Made by a program: the position numbers and the translations under genes. A stretch of DNA of 64,000 nucleotides from Planctomycetaceae bacterium. GTDB taxonomy: Bacteria; Planctomycetota; Planctomycetia; Planctomycetales; Planctomycetaceae. The notes beneath the pieces were generated by a model, which was not told the DNA's origin, searched no databases, and was given only the letters and a program-made list of their open reading frames with translations. This document shows, one piece after another, positions 7,895 through 16,414 of this stretch. Numbering within the stretch: the first letter of the stretch is position 1; the number at the start of each line of letters is the position of its first letter. The stretch is taken from the NCBI GenBank assembly GCA_021732975.1, contig JAKFWC010000021.1:124001-188000 (forward strand), read 5' to 3'.

Positions 7895-9298
7895 TCACGA
7901 CCGCAGCGCGATCGCCTGCAACATGCCGAGCATGTTGTCCGAGCCGAGTTGGAAGATCTGCAACGCTTGAATCGCGGATTGCTGTTGCAGTTGGCGGGCG
8001 GTCAACCGGGCGGATTCCTCGGCGACGTTGACATCCATCAGATCGGAATGGGCGGCGGAGAGCTGTTCTTCCTGTTTGTCGAGCAAATTCGCGGCGGAAT
8101 CGAGCGTGTACTTGCTGAAACTACCGATGCGAACTTGAGCCGCACGGGCTTCGCTCAAGGCTTGATCGATCACTTGAATGGCTGTTGTTGCGTCTCCAGT
8201 GTCGATGGCATTGGTCTGGCCGCTGCGGAGCGACGACACCTTGCCTGCCGTACCACCGAGCGATGCGGTGGTGAGATTCGCGAGCCCGATCCGGGCTGTA
8301 TCATACACGTTGGGCGAGACCTGGAATTCCAGTCCGTTGCCACTCACCGTGAAGGCGGTCAAAGCACCGGAAGCCGCAGCGGCGATATCGAACTGCAAGG
8401 AGACTTGTCCCGTCGCCACGCTGAAAGCAGTACCGTTTGCCGTAAAGCTGCGGCCGTTGACCGTGGCGACGGCATCGCGGCCCGTGCCTGTGCCGGTGGT
8501 CGTAAATGTGCCTGTGGTCGCGGTGATGCTGATCGTCGCCGCCGACCCGTAATCGACGGTGGTGAAATCGATGTCGGTGGCATCCACCCGTGTGGCCGTG
8601 ACGCCCGTCAAGTAGGACACGCTGTTGAACGCGTCGGTGATTTCCTGTGTCGTTGCGCCAGATTCCAGTTCCAGCACCGCGGTTCCATTCGCGCCCGTCA
8701 CTTCCAATGTGGTCGCGCCGCCCAAGACCCCGCCGCTGTAGTCTTTCGTCCCCTGCAGGGCCGTGGTTGTCACGTTGACGTTGACCGTCACATCACTCGT
8801 GACCTGTTTGCTGATGACATCGACATCGAGGAACTGGGCGGCATTCAAGCCGGAGAGTTGGAAGCCCGAGGTTCCATCAAGCAATCGCTGGCTGTCGTAT
8901 TCCGTTTGAGCGGCGCGATCGATGCCGTCGAGGAGGTCGTCGAGGGCCGTTTGCTTCGAGAGTTTGTCCGCAGACGATAAAGTACCGCCGGCGACTTCCA
9001 GCGCCAGTTTTCGGGCTTCTCCCAGCTTTTCCACGATGTCCGCCGCCGCGGTATCCGCGGTACTGATCAAGGATTTCGCCCGGACGACGTTGCTGGAAAC
9101 GGCGGCGACCGAACTCAGCTCGGTCTGCAGCCGCGATGCGATCGCCATGCCCGAAGGATCGTCGGACGACTGATTGATCTTTCGGAGTGTCGACAGCCGC
9201 AGCGTCGTTTCATCCACACCACGCGTTGCGGCCGAGAGACCATGCAGCAACTGCAACGACACCGAGCTCAAATTGTTGAGCGCACCGATCCGCGACAT
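7895..9298 (-). CDS. fliC: Flagellin
   Basis: A 467-residue flagellin from ATG at 9298 (poly-G ribosome site just upstream). The N-terminal D0/D1 helices include RLSTLRKINQSSDDPSGMAIA, the standard flagellin signature. The C-terminal D1/D0 contains RIGSFSKYTLDSAANLL and a final helix with LGSDNMLGMLQA. The central residues about 150-370 are Thr/Gly/Ala/Val-rich beta-structure, the variable surface-exposed D2/D3 part. The filament subunit is exported by the flagellar type III system. No chaperone, cap or other flagellar gene is adjacent, so this is an orphan locus. A 35-residue in-frame extension upstream is not flagellin-like and was excluded. Confidence 0.95.
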   Translation of the reverse strand: MSRIGALNNLSSVSLQLLHGLSAATRGVDETTLRLSTLRKINQSSDDPSGMAIASRLQTELSSVAAVSSNVVRAKSLISTADTAAADIVEKLGEARKLALEVAGGTLSSADKLSKQTALDDLLDGIDRAAQTEYDSQRLLDGTSGFQLSGLNAAQFLDVDVISKQVTSDVTVNVNVTTTALQGTKDYSGGVLGGATTLEVTGANGTAVLELESGATTQEITDAFNSVSYLTGVTATRVDATDIDFTTVDYGSAATISITATTGTFTTTGTGTGRDAVATVNGRSFTANGTAFSVATGQVSLQFDIAAAASGALTAFTVSGNGLEFQVSPNVYDTARIGLANLTTASLGGTAGKVSSLRSGQTNAIDTGDATTAIQVIDQALSEARAAQVRIGSFSKYTLDSAANLLDKQEEQLSAAHSDLMDVNVAEESARLTARQLQQQSAIQALQIFQLGSDNMLGMLQAIALRS

Positions 9299-9547
9299 GA
9301 CGGTTCCCCCCCGGGACGGTTCGTCGCCGCCGCAGCGATTGCTCCCCTTCACCCCCCGGTAAAGGTCATGGCAAACGCCTACGCCCCTTGGGCCACGAAC
9401 CACGCAAACCTAGCTTGCGAAATCACCACGTCAAAAAACCGCTTGGAAAAATTGCCACATCGCGGCAAATTCCTCAAGAGTGGCAGGGACCGTCACCGTC
9501 CGTTCCGGCACTTGACACGAGACTTTGGGCACTCGACGATTCCGCAA

Positions 9548-9847
9548 ATGATCTACCTCAACCTCTGGATTACCGTCGCGCTGCCGGAAGATGTGCCTGT
9601 CGTGGCTGGGCATCTCGCGCGGTGCATCACGCTCTCGCGACAGGAAACTGGCTGCGTGAAGTATGAGGTGTATCACTCGCAGCGTGACCGGCAGCAGTTC
9701 CTCATCATTGAGCACTGGACAAGCCAGGAAGACTGGGACCGCCATCGGACCGGCCGGGCATTTCTGGAAATCTACCAACCGGAGATCATGCCCCGGGTCA
9801 CACGGACGCCACATGTGTGCGATCAGTTGGTGCCTTTTCCCGTGTGA
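9548..9847 (+). CDS. Antibiotic biosynthesis monooxygenase (ABM) domain protein
   Basis: A 99-residue protein from ATG at 9548, one ABM / YgiN-like domain of dimeric ferredoxin-like fold. Typical features are the first strand (MIYLNLWITV), a helix with HLARCITLSRQETGC, the KYEVYHS strand, and FLIIEHWTSQEDWDRH before the last helix. Relatives act on quinols or other aromatic substrates, and some bind haem; the substrate is unclear here. The frame is open for 102 codons upstream, but that part lacks homologue character and overlaps the flagellin promoter region. No strong ribosome site is visible. Confidence 0.8.
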   Translation: MIYLNLWITVALPEDVPVVAGHLARCITLSRQETGCVKYEVYHSQRDRQQFLIIEHWTSQEDWDRHRTGRAFLEIYQPEIMPRVTRTPHVCDQLVPFPV

Positions 9848-9921
9848 AACGATCCCCGCGCGCGACGCCACCCGATGATCCGGCGGGCATCATCGGGCGG
9901 ATGTGTGTGATAGGAAAACTC

Positions 9922-9947
9922 CCCAGGGATCGCAATCCCTGGGCGTC
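9922..9947. repeat. CCCAGGGAT palindrome after hsp20
   Basis: CCCAGGGAT-CGCA-ATCCCTGGG followed by CGTC. The nine-base stem, four-base loop and right flank are almost identical to the copy inside the UbiD gene at 62724-62747. Reading leftward it follows the hsp20 stop codon directly, through TAACCCCTGACGCCCA. The same stop-flank is seen after the DJ-1/PfpI gene. Confidence 0.8.
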
Positions 9948-9952
9948 AGGGG

Positions 9953-10327
9953 TTAACCCGCAAGAACGGTCACCTTCTGCGGCAGGACCGGTTGGACCTT
10001 CGGCAACCGCACGCGGAGGACGCCGTCTTTCACGTGAGCTTCGATCTTCGCACGGTCGATATCCGGCGAAAGCTGGAACGACCGCTCGTAATCACCATCG
10101 CGATGATCGGCATAAACTACGCGGGTTTCAGCCACCGGTGCGGGCGCAGCGACACGGGCGCGCAACACCAACGTATCCTTTTCGACGACCACATCGGTCG
10201 AGGTCTGATCAGCACCGGGGACTTCGGCGATCAGTTCGATCCCATCCACCGATTCCAGAATCTTCACGTTAGGCTTGTAAATGACGCGGCATGAACTGTT
10301 TGAGGGGTGGCAGACTGACGAAAACAT
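9953..10327 (-). CDS. Small heat-shock protein (Hsp20 / alpha-crystallin family)
   Basis: ATP-independent holdase chaperone that binds unfolding proteins. The 124-residue product starts at ATG 10327, set by AGGAG at 10336-10340. The alpha-crystallin domain runs from about residue 22 (VKILESVDGIELIAEVPGAD) to the end. The conserved G-V-L motif is seen as DGVLRVRLPK, and a SFQLSPDID strand precedes it. The usual C-terminal I-x-I/V tail motif is not obvious; the protein ends with QKVTVLAG. A longer frame to 10432 runs through the regulatory palindrome and is rejected. It is transcribed divergently from the charged-tail membrane gene, with an AT-richer upstream region that holds candidate operators. 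Confidence 0.9.
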   Translation of the reverse strand: MFSSVCHPSNSSCRVIYKPNVKILESVDGIELIAEVPGADQTSTDVVVEKDTLVLRARVAAPAPVAETRVVYADHRDGDYERSFQLSPDIDRAKIEAHVKDGVLRVRLPKVQPVLPQKVTVLAG

Positions 10328-10411
10328 GCTCGAGACTCCTGTTTGAGAAGTAAGTCGGACCGTTGAATCACGATTAGCGAATGGTGTACCAACACCGTTT
10401 TTGTCGACTTT

Positions 10412-10438
10412 TGAGATGTGAGTGATACTCACATCTCA
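10412..10438. promoter_or_regulatory. Perfect 12-bp inverted repeat upstream of hsp20 (candidate operator)
   Basis: TGAGATGTGAGT-GAT-ACTCACATCTCA: twelve perfectly paired bases either side of a three-base centre. It lies about 85-110 bases before the hsp20 start in AT-rich sequence. The short centre and full symmetry fit a dimeric repressor operator better than a terminator. It differs from CIRCE (nine-base spacer) and from HAIR (seven-base spacer). It could also form a hairpin in the 5' leader if transcription starts further upstream. Confidence 0.6.
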
Positions 10439-10487
10439 TTGTGTTTGAATGCGATACGTCATTTTTCGTGCGTTGAAGTTTATTGTC

Positions 10488-10528
10488 ATGCCGTTTTGGC
10501 GTTTTCTTGATTATGCCAATATGGCGTC
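10488..10528. repeat. Two 16-bp direct repeats ATGCCRWTWTGGCGTY in hsp20 upstream region
   Basis: ATGCCGTTTTGGCGTT (10488-10503) and ATGCCAATATGGCGTC (10513-10528) are spaced 25 bases start to start. Each is itself nearly symmetric (GCC-N5-GGC). Repeated half-symmetric sites in an intergenic region suggest binding sites for a regulator of hsp20 or of the divergent gene. Confidence 0.45.
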
Positions 10529-10653
10529 TTTTTGTCGTTTTTGTTCGTCCTCAGTGAAACTGGTGTGCCATAGTGGCGGGTCTGTCGCGGGGGGTTAGGA
10601 AGGCTTCGACGTGATCCGATCCCCTTGTTGAAGACCATGCCAGTTTCTGGCCG

Positions 10654-12243
10654 ATGGTAGCGAGTGCGTGCGGACCCCATTCGCAGGATCAAGGGACGGA
10701 TTCCCTTGGTGTTCCTGCCCGCCGCAGTGTCTTGCACCTGTCCACGGACGGCACATCGGTGTCTTTGACCGGCTCTCGTTCCCCCGATGATCGGAGACGC
10801 CGACGCTTGGCGGGTGCCAGCGAGGGGGCGGACGTTGGCGATTTGGATGCCGGCGGAATCGGTATTCTGCGAGAACGGCTCGGCGACTTGCCATCCGCAT
10901 CCCCCTGGCTTCCGCGGCAACCGTGGAAACGCAACACACTCATGGCAGGGTTGTGGATCTTGTTGCTGGGGGTGATGGTGGCCCTGGCGCGACCGCTGCC
11001 GCCGCATCCGCAAATCGCCCCGGCTGTCGAGCACCTCACTCAGGGTGCGCGACCGATTCTCGCCATTTATACTGATGTCATACTGTGGACCCTCGCAGGT
11101 CAATTTGCGGCGATCATTGGCTGGTATCGTTCGCACAGTACCTTGGACTTTCAGGGACGCTACCGCGTGTGGGCCTGGGCCGCGGTGGTCCTCACGGCGT
11201 GGGGGTTCTTCGCCGGAACAAGCCTCCACACGGCAATCGCCGCGGTCGCCGGTCCCCAGTTGCGTTGGCCGTTATGGCGGGCGGAAATCGTGGTGTGGTT
11301 GATTCCCGCCGCGTTTGCTGGAATGTCTGTTTGGTGGCTGGCGGACAAGGACATGCAACGGAGCCGTGTCAGCATGTGGCTCGTGCGGTCGTCCATACTG
11401 GTGCTGATGGCCGCTGGTTTGGGCGAACTCTGTGCCCGTGATCTGTACGCCGCGACATGGTTCCCGATGGTCTTGTCCGCGGGACATCTCCTCGGAGCGG
11501 GTCTGCTGGTAACCGGGTTGTGGTGCCAGGCGTGGTTTGTCGCATACATGTCTGCCGATCCGCCGGAAGCGCGCGAACCGATCAACTGGCGCGGACATGT
11601 GGGAGCACTGTGCGGAACGATGCTGAGTTGGTTCACCAAACTCGGCGGACTCTGGCCGTTCCGTCGTCGTACGGCTGCCGAAGTCGCTAAGCCGAAACGC
11701 CGCACCGTCAAGAAGAAGGAAGACGAAGAAGACGGCGACGAGGAGGCTCCCAAGCGGCGTCGCAAACCTGCGGCGAAAACCAAACGCGTGACCAAACCGC
11801 GCACCCGGGTGAAGGCAGAACCCGAAGAAGAGGACGTTGACGACAGCGGCTACGAGGACGAAGAAACCGCCGAAGAAGCGTGGGAGGAAGTCGACGACTC
11901 GACAGCGGAGAGTGAAGACGAATGGAGCGAGGAGTACGAGGAAGAAGAACCCGCGCCACCTCCGGCACGGACTCCAACCCGATCGGTTCCAGCGGCGACA
12001 TCGTCGTACAACCCTCCGCCGGCGGCATCGAAATCAACACCCGCTCCTCCCGCAAAGAATCTTGTCCCACCCAAGACACAGCCAGTCCAATACGACAGTA
12101 GCGACGACGATGAAAACGAAGACGATGATGCGAATTATCGTGTCGACAGTGGCGAAGGTGGGACCGACATGTTCAAAGGTCTCAGCAAGCGTCAGCGCCG
12201 CGATTTGAAAAAGCAAATGAAAGACAAAGAACGGCAACGCTAA
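10654..12243 (+). CDS. Membrane protein with long charged (acidic/basic) C-terminal tail, function unknown
   Basis: Up to 529 residues. Residues about 97-310 carry roughly six membrane segments, beginning MAGLWILLLGVMVALA. After about residue 345 the chain switches to a disordered tail of about 180 residues with Lys/Arg runs, long Glu/Asp runs (EEDVDDS, EEYEEEE), a Pro/Ala-rich part, and a basic end, LSKRQRRDLKKQMKD. I know no function. The N-terminal 96 residues are Arg/Gly/Ser-rich and doubtful; ATG at 10942 may be the true start. The membrane part and tail are clearly coding by composition. The gene is divergent from hsp20. Confidence 0.65.
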   Translation: MVASACGPHSQDQGTDSLGVPARRSVLHLSTDGTSVSLTGSRSPDDRRRRRLAGASEGADVGDLDAGGIGILRERLGDLPSASPWLPRQPWKRNTLMAGLWILLLGVMVALARPLPPHPQIAPAVEHLTQGARPILAIYTDVILWTLAGQFAAIIGWYRSHSTLDFQGRYRVWAWAAVVLTAWGFFAGTSLHTAIAAVAGPQLRWPLWRAEIVVWLIPAAFAGMSVWWLADKDMQRSRVSMWLVRSSILVLMAAGLGELCARDLYAATWFPMVLSAGHLLGAGLLVTGLWCQAWFVAYMSADPPEAREPINWRGHVGALCGTMLSWFTKLGGLWPFRRRTAAEVAKPKRRTVKKKEDEEDGDEEAPKRRRKPAAKTKRVTKPRTRVKAEPEEEDVDDSGYEDEETAEEAWEEVDDSTAESEDEWSEEYEEEEPAPPPARTPTRSVPAATSSYNPPPAASKSTPAPPAKNLVPPKTQPVQYDSSDDDENEDDDANYRVDSGEGGTDMFKGLSKRQRRDLKKQMKDKERQR

Positions 12244-12312
12244 ATTATCGTGTTGGGGTGGTCGCTTTCCGGCGGTCTTGATGTTCTCCACCGCCGGGGA
12301 TAGCTTTGGGGA

Positions 12313-12837
12313 ATGGACACCATCCCTCCCCGGCACCATCGCCGTTACGACACCCTCGAACAGGAAGCCTACCTCAATCTCTGGCGGACGTACGACCGTC
12401 TGAAATTGATCGAGGAAGAACTGTTCAATACGTACGAACTCTCTGCGCAGCAATACAACGCCCTGCGATTGTTACGCGCCGCGGAAGGAACCGGACTGAC
12501 GGTGCAGGGCATCGGCAGCAAACTGATCTCCCGCGCCCCGGATATGACGCGGATGCTCGACCGGCTTGAACAGCGCGGCTGGATTGCCCGCACCCGCCGG
12601 GCGGACAACCGCCGCGTGGTCGATGTCCACATCACCGCCGCGGGCATCCAACTTCTCGACCAATTGTCGGAACCCATCTGCGAAGTTCATCGACGGCAAC
12701 TGGGCCACCTGTCCCCCGCGAAACTCAAACAGTTCGTCGCACTTCTTGCGGAAGCCCGACAGCCGCTGGAAGATCCCGACTGCCCATGGGCCGTGACCGT
12801 GCCGCCCCGTCAGTCACCGGAAAGTCCCGCAAACTGA
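12313..12837 (+). CDS. MarR family transcriptional regulator
   Basis: A 174-residue winged-helix regulator. After the N-terminal dimerisation helix (YLNLWRTYDRLKLIEEEL) come the MarR DNA-binding elements: LSAQQYNALRLLR, LTVQGIGSKL as recognition helix region, and the wing MLDRLEQRGWIARTRRADNRRVVDVHIT, where the DxR-containing wing is typical. MarR proteins bind as dimers to palindromes and respond to small phenolic ligands or oxidants. The target is unknown. GGGGA lies directly before ATG. It sits 69 bases after the charged-tail gene and is convergent with the PPC protein gene. Confidence 0.88.
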   Translation: MDTIPPRHHRRYDTLEQEAYLNLWRTYDRLKLIEEELFNTYELSAQQYNALRLLRAAEGTGLTVQGIGSKLISRAPDMTRMLDRLEQRGWIARTRRADNRRVVDVHITAAGIQLLDQLSEPICEVHRRQLGHLSPAKLKQFVALLAEARQPLEDPDCPWAVTVPPRQSPESPAN

Positions 12838-12850
12838 TCCGACCGATCGA

Positions 12851-14989
12851 TCACTTCTGGACTGGTTTGGTGACGGTGAGGGTCACTGGGCGGCTGGTCA
12901 TGGGTACCAAAATATTCGGCCGGTTCTTCTCGTCCGGATACTTGTGGAACGGAACCTGGGCTTGCCCCAAAACCGCAACGGTGAAATCGCCCGGCGTGGT
13001 GTTCTGTTGCACTTGAATCGACAACGGCACTTCCGTCTGTCCTGCGGCAATCGTGCCGTTGCCGAGTTGCAGGAACCCCGGCCAATTCAGCGTCTGAAAG
13101 TTCACCGCTTCTTTGAAGTCGGGCCAATGACGCGTGACGACGAGCTTCACCTCGGCTCTCTGTCCGGCCTCGACGCTGATGCGTTCCGGTTCGATCCGCA
13201 GACTGTATGGTGCCCGTTCCCGAATGGCGACCATCTGCTCGCGCATCGGGCGGCTGCCGGATTGTTGGAAGGCCCGCGTGTAGGGGCGGACTTCGTGCCG
13301 CAACTCGCGATCGCCGTGCTTCGAAGTGGCGATGAGTTTCAGCGCCCCGGTCCACGGAGCAGCGTTATCATCGGACCAGAACACGACTGAACCGCGCGTG
13401 TCATTCGTAATGACGGTCGGGGTCACATGTAACCCCGGCGGCAACCCCTCGGCGGTGATCGTCGTCGGGAACTGATTCCCCCCATCGACGTGATGCAGCA
13501 CGACATCGACGTGGGCCGTACCCCCCTGCCACACATTCGTTCCCGCGATTTGAGGGTTGCTGTGGATCGATGCGGCAAAGAAATCGGACTTTGCCTTCCG
13601 CACGCTGAGCACATACTGATACCGCGGTCCGCCGCGCTGATAGCGGTCTTGAACGAGAAGGCGAATCTTCTTGTTCGGCGGCAGATTCGTCATCCCCGAC
13701 GGATCGCGCAGATGGCCGTCAAACGCATTGATCCGATGACCGTAGTCGTCGAGGTCGAAGAAACGGTTGCCTTGCTCGTCATACAGCGCGAGATATGGAT
13801 CGCACCGTCCGGCGATCCGCTCGGCGTAGACATCGAAGCCGTACTGCCCACCCATCGCATCGGTCTCGAAGGTGTACCAGTCGGCATCACGCGGCTGATC
13901 GAATCGCGCTGATAACACGGCAGGCAACATCAACGCCTGCGGTTGCTCCTTGTTATCGTTTGGTTCCTGCTCGATGCTCGTCGGACCATCGGTGACCATC
14001 ATCACGACGGGATCCGTGTCCAACGGCAGAAACTGTTCCCCGATGAGGGTGCATGTCGCCGCCGTCGGCAGGACGGAGTGCTGCATCGGATGGACGCGAA
14101 AGGAAAAGCCGCTGCGGCTGGGGAGGTCGCTGGGGGCCGTGAAGGTGAGGCCTTTTTGCTGCAGTGGCTGCCCGCTAATCTTGAGGGCCACGTCCTGCGA
14201 ACCCGCACCAAGGTTACTGCCGAGGGCAAGCAGCGAGACGCTTTGTCCCGCGGTAATGGCCTGCGGGAAAACATTTTCGATTCGGGGTTGATCGTGAATC
14301 AGCAGTCGGTAGGGATGACCGCCGCGATAAATCAGATCGCGGACTTCCACGAAGTACGTTCCATCGGCCGGCGCGAGAAAATCGATCATCGGATCGCGCC
14401 CGTAGTAATCGGAATTGGCCGCGAGCTGCTGTCCGGTCGCCGAGTAGACCGCGAGCGTGGCATCCATTTCCGTTTCGATCCGCGACGACCAGCAATCGAT
14501 TGTAACTCGCTGCCCCTGCTTGAGCGGCAGTTGAAAAAAGTCCTGATTGTTGCCGTCGCCGACGCCGCTAATGGCGATATTGAGCGAGACCGCTTGTGCC
14601 GTCGCCGCAGTGTTGTTCGGCTCGACTTCGAGGACCTCGGTTAACCCGCGCACCACATGCAACAATCGCGGATTGGTGATGCCAAACCGTCCGGATGCGT
14701 AGACATCATATGTCCCGACGGGCACATCGCCGCTCGCCGTCAACTTGAAGTGCAGCCGATTCGGGTTCTCCGCTTTGAGAAATTCCGCCCTCAATCCCGA
14801 ATGTCCGAGCACCAGGGTCTCGCAGCCATCGAGATCGTTCCCCTGCACAATCACATCGACCGTGTTGCCCGCGACCACTCCCGCCGGTTGCAGCACATCC
14901 AGTCGAGGCGTGGGAAGATCGGCAAAGGTCGTTTTGATAAACGATGCAAGCAAGCATACGAGACAAGGCAGGCCGCGGAATAAAGTCAT
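12851..14989 (-). CDS. Secreted protein with pre-peptidase C-terminal (PPC) domains
   Basis: A 712-residue exported protein from ATG at 14989. Residues 1-23 are a signal peptide (LPCLVCLLASF core, cut near TFA-D). A beta-rich Ig-like domain follows, then at least two PPC domains: EVEPNNTAATAQAV ... GDGNNQDFFQLPLKQGQRVTID, and SIEQEPNDNKEQPQAL ... DADWYTFETDAMGG, each with a signature E-P-N-D/N start. The second half is further beta-sandwich. PPC domains are non-catalytic modules of secreted proteins. In Planctomycetota such proteins commonly accompany DUF1549/DUF1553 and DUF1501 genes, as here, 41 bases after the DUF1501 gene. Role: inferred periplasmic polymer or glycan handling, not proven. 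A 93-residue frame extension upstream overlaps the DUF1501 gene and was rejected. Confidence 0.85.
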   Translation of the reverse strand: MTLFRGLPCLVCLLASFIKTTFADLPTPRLDVLQPAGVVAGNTVDVIVQGNDLDGCETLVLGHSGLRAEFLKAENPNRLHFKLTASGDVPVGTYDVYASGRFGITNPRLLHVVRGLTEVLEVEPNNTAATAQAVSLNIAISGVGDGNNQDFFQLPLKQGQRVTIDCWSSRIETEMDATLAVYSATGQQLAANSDYYGRDPMIDFLAPADGTYFVEVRDLIYRGGHPYRLLIHDQPRIENVFPQAITAGQSVSLLALGSNLGAGSQDVALKISGQPLQQKGLTFTAPSDLPSRSGFSFRVHPMQHSVLPTAATCTLIGEQFLPLDTDPVVMMVTDGPTSIEQEPNDNKEQPQALMLPAVLSARFDQPRDADWYTFETDAMGGQYGFDVYAERIAGRCDPYLALYDEQGNRFFDLDDYGHRINAFDGHLRDPSGMTNLPPNKKIRLLVQDRYQRGGPRYQYVLSVRKAKSDFFAASIHSNPQIAGTNVWQGGTAHVDVVLHHVDGGNQFPTTITAEGLPPGLHVTPTVITNDTRGSVVFWSDDNAAPWTGALKLIATSKHGDRELRHEVRPYTRAFQQSGSRPMREQMVAIRERAPYSLRIEPERISVEAGQRAEVKLVVTRHWPDFKEAVNFQTLNWPGFLQLGNGTIAAGQTEVPLSIQVQQNTTPGDFTVAVLGQAQVPFHKYPDEKNRPNILVPMTSRPVTLTVTKPVQK

Positions 14990-15030
14990 CCGACTTCCAA
15001 TGCTGACCACGAGTGTCAATTGGCTAAAAA

Positions 15031-16356
15031 CTACCCTACCAACTCGGCGATCGGATTCCCTTCGGCGAGTACCGGCAGCGGGCGTTTGGCCTGATCGTAG
15101 AAGACGTGGTGGTGATCGATGCCGAGGGTGTGGTACATGGTTGAGAGGACGCAACCGGGCGTGTACGGCTTGCTGGTGGGATATTCGGCTTTGGAATCGG
15201 TGGTGCCGATCGCTTGACCCATTTTGAGGCCGCCGCCGGCAAACAGGACCGACATAGCACCGGGCCAATGATCGCGTCCGCTGGTGCCGTTGATACGCGG
15301 CGTGCGGCCGAACTCACCCATCGCCATGACGAGGACATCATTCTGTAACCCGCGGTCGTAAAGATCGCTGACGAGTCCGTACACTGCACGATCAAACTTC
15401 GGCAGCAGATTGTTCTTGAGCTGTGCAAAATTGTCCCCGTGCGTGTCCCATCCGCCACCCGCTTGGACAGTGATGTAGGACACTCCGGCTTCCACGAGTC
15501 TCCGGGCGAGCAGGCACGATTGGCCGAGATCGTTGCGGCCGTATTTTTCACGAAGTCGCGGATCTTCTTTGTGGATATCGAAGGCCCGCAGTGCCTTTTC
15601 GTTGGTGACCATCTCAAAAGCATCGCGATAGAACTGGTCGAGACCGGCGATGTCCCCTTTCGCATCGACTTCGCGCTTCAGGCTGTCGACCTGACCCAGC
15701 AACTGCTGACGGCGTTCGAGCCGGTTGACATCGACCCGGCCGGGCAGACGCAGGTTGCGGACCTGGAAGTTCTGATCGTCCGGATTGCTGTCTGGTGCGA
15801 AAGGATTGTAGGCGGCACCGAGGTACGCCGCTTTCCCCAGACCGAGGCGGCCGGGCAGATTGACATACGCCGGCAGTCCCGGTTCGTTCGGCCCCTTCAG
15901 TTTCGCGACGACAGCACCGCACGCCGGGTAGATGTTGTCGCTGACTTCGATCGTCGGCTGATAGCCGGTCAGCATCCACTGCGAACCCATGCCGTGCCCG
16001 GCATTGGTGTGGAACGCGGACCGCACCACCGCCAATTTGTCCCAGATTTTCGCTTGCAGGGGGCAATGCTCGCCGATCTCGACGCCGGGAACATTGGTCG
16101 GAATCGGCTTGAATTCCCCGCGATATTCTGCCGGCGCGGTCGGCTTCAAATCGTACATGTCGAGATGACTCGGCCCGCCGGCTTGCCAGATCAGAATGAC
16201 CGATTTCCGCGACGTGGTGGTCCCGGCAAGCGCTTGCCGTTCGAGCATGCTCGCCAACGACACGCCACCCATCGCGAGCGATCCCGCCCGTAAAAAGCTC
16301 CGCCGCGAAACGCCATCGCACGGCGTGGTGGTGGAACCGAGAGTGATGTCGAGCAT
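15031..16356 (-). CDS. DUF1501 protein with Tat signal (sulfatase-like fold)
   Basis: A 441-residue protein from ATG at 16356 (AGAGGA just upstream). The N-terminus has a twin-arginine signal, SRRSFLRAG, followed by a hydrophobic stretch, so it is exported folded. Family landmarks: VILIWQAGGPSHLDMYDLKP at the start of the domain, HTNAGHGMGSQW, AGGGWDTHGDNF, and VMAMGEFGRTPRING followed by GRDHWPGAMSVLFAGGG. DUF1501 belongs to the alkaline phosphatase/sulfatase-like superfamily and is abundant in Planctomycetota beside PSCyt1/DUF1549/DUF1553 genes. The activity is not established. It is downstream of a DUF1549/DUF1553 gene but separated from it by a toxin-antitoxin pair. Confidence 0.93.
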   Translation of the reverse strand: MLDITLGSTTTPCDGVSRRSFLRAGSLAMGGVSLASMLERQALAGTTTSRKSVILIWQAGGPSHLDMYDLKPTAPAEYRGEFKPIPTNVPGVEIGEHCPLQAKIWDKLAVVRSAFHTNAGHGMGSQWMLTGYQPTIEVSDNIYPACGAVVAKLKGPNEPGLPAYVNLPGRLGLGKAAYLGAAYNPFAPDSNPDDQNFQVRNLRLPGRVDVNRLERRQQLLGQVDSLKREVDAKGDIAGLDQFYRDAFEMVTNEKALRAFDIHKEDPRLREKYGRNDLGQSCLLARRLVEAGVSYITVQAGGGWDTHGDNFAQLKNNLLPKFDRAVYGLVSDLYDRGLQNDVLVMAMGEFGRTPRINGTSGRDHWPGAMSVLFAGGGLKMGQAIGTTDSKAEYPTSKPYTPGCVLSTMYHTLGIDHHHVFYDQAKRPLPVLAEGNPIAELVG

Positions 16357-16414
16357 GTGATGTCCTCTACCAGTTGACCCGATTAATCTCAAAGTCGCCA
16401 TCGATTGCAGCAAC

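Larger units (their letters stand above)
10328..10653. other. Divergent regulatory region upstream of hsp20
   Basis: 326 bases noticeably richer in A and T than the rest of the window, between hsp20 (leftward) and the charged-tail gene (rightward). It holds a perfect 27-base palindrome (10412-10438) and a pair of 16-base direct repeats (10488-10528), both listed separately. Neither CIRCE nor the HspR HAIR consensus is present. I could not place a convincing -35/-10 pair. Confidence 0.55.

Noticed and set aside
7448..8980. A 510-codon forward reading frame
   Set aside because: It is antisense to the DUF1080 lipoprotein and flagellin genes, which have clear family motifs.
9299..9547. Sigma-28 or sigma-54 promoter upstream of flagellin
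   Set aside because: No GCCGATAA-type -10 and no GG-N10-GC pair with correct spacing was found on the reverse strand.
10412..10438. CIRCE or HAIR heat-shock operator
   Set aside because: Sequence and spacer length differ from both consensus sites; it is reported as an unassigned palindrome.
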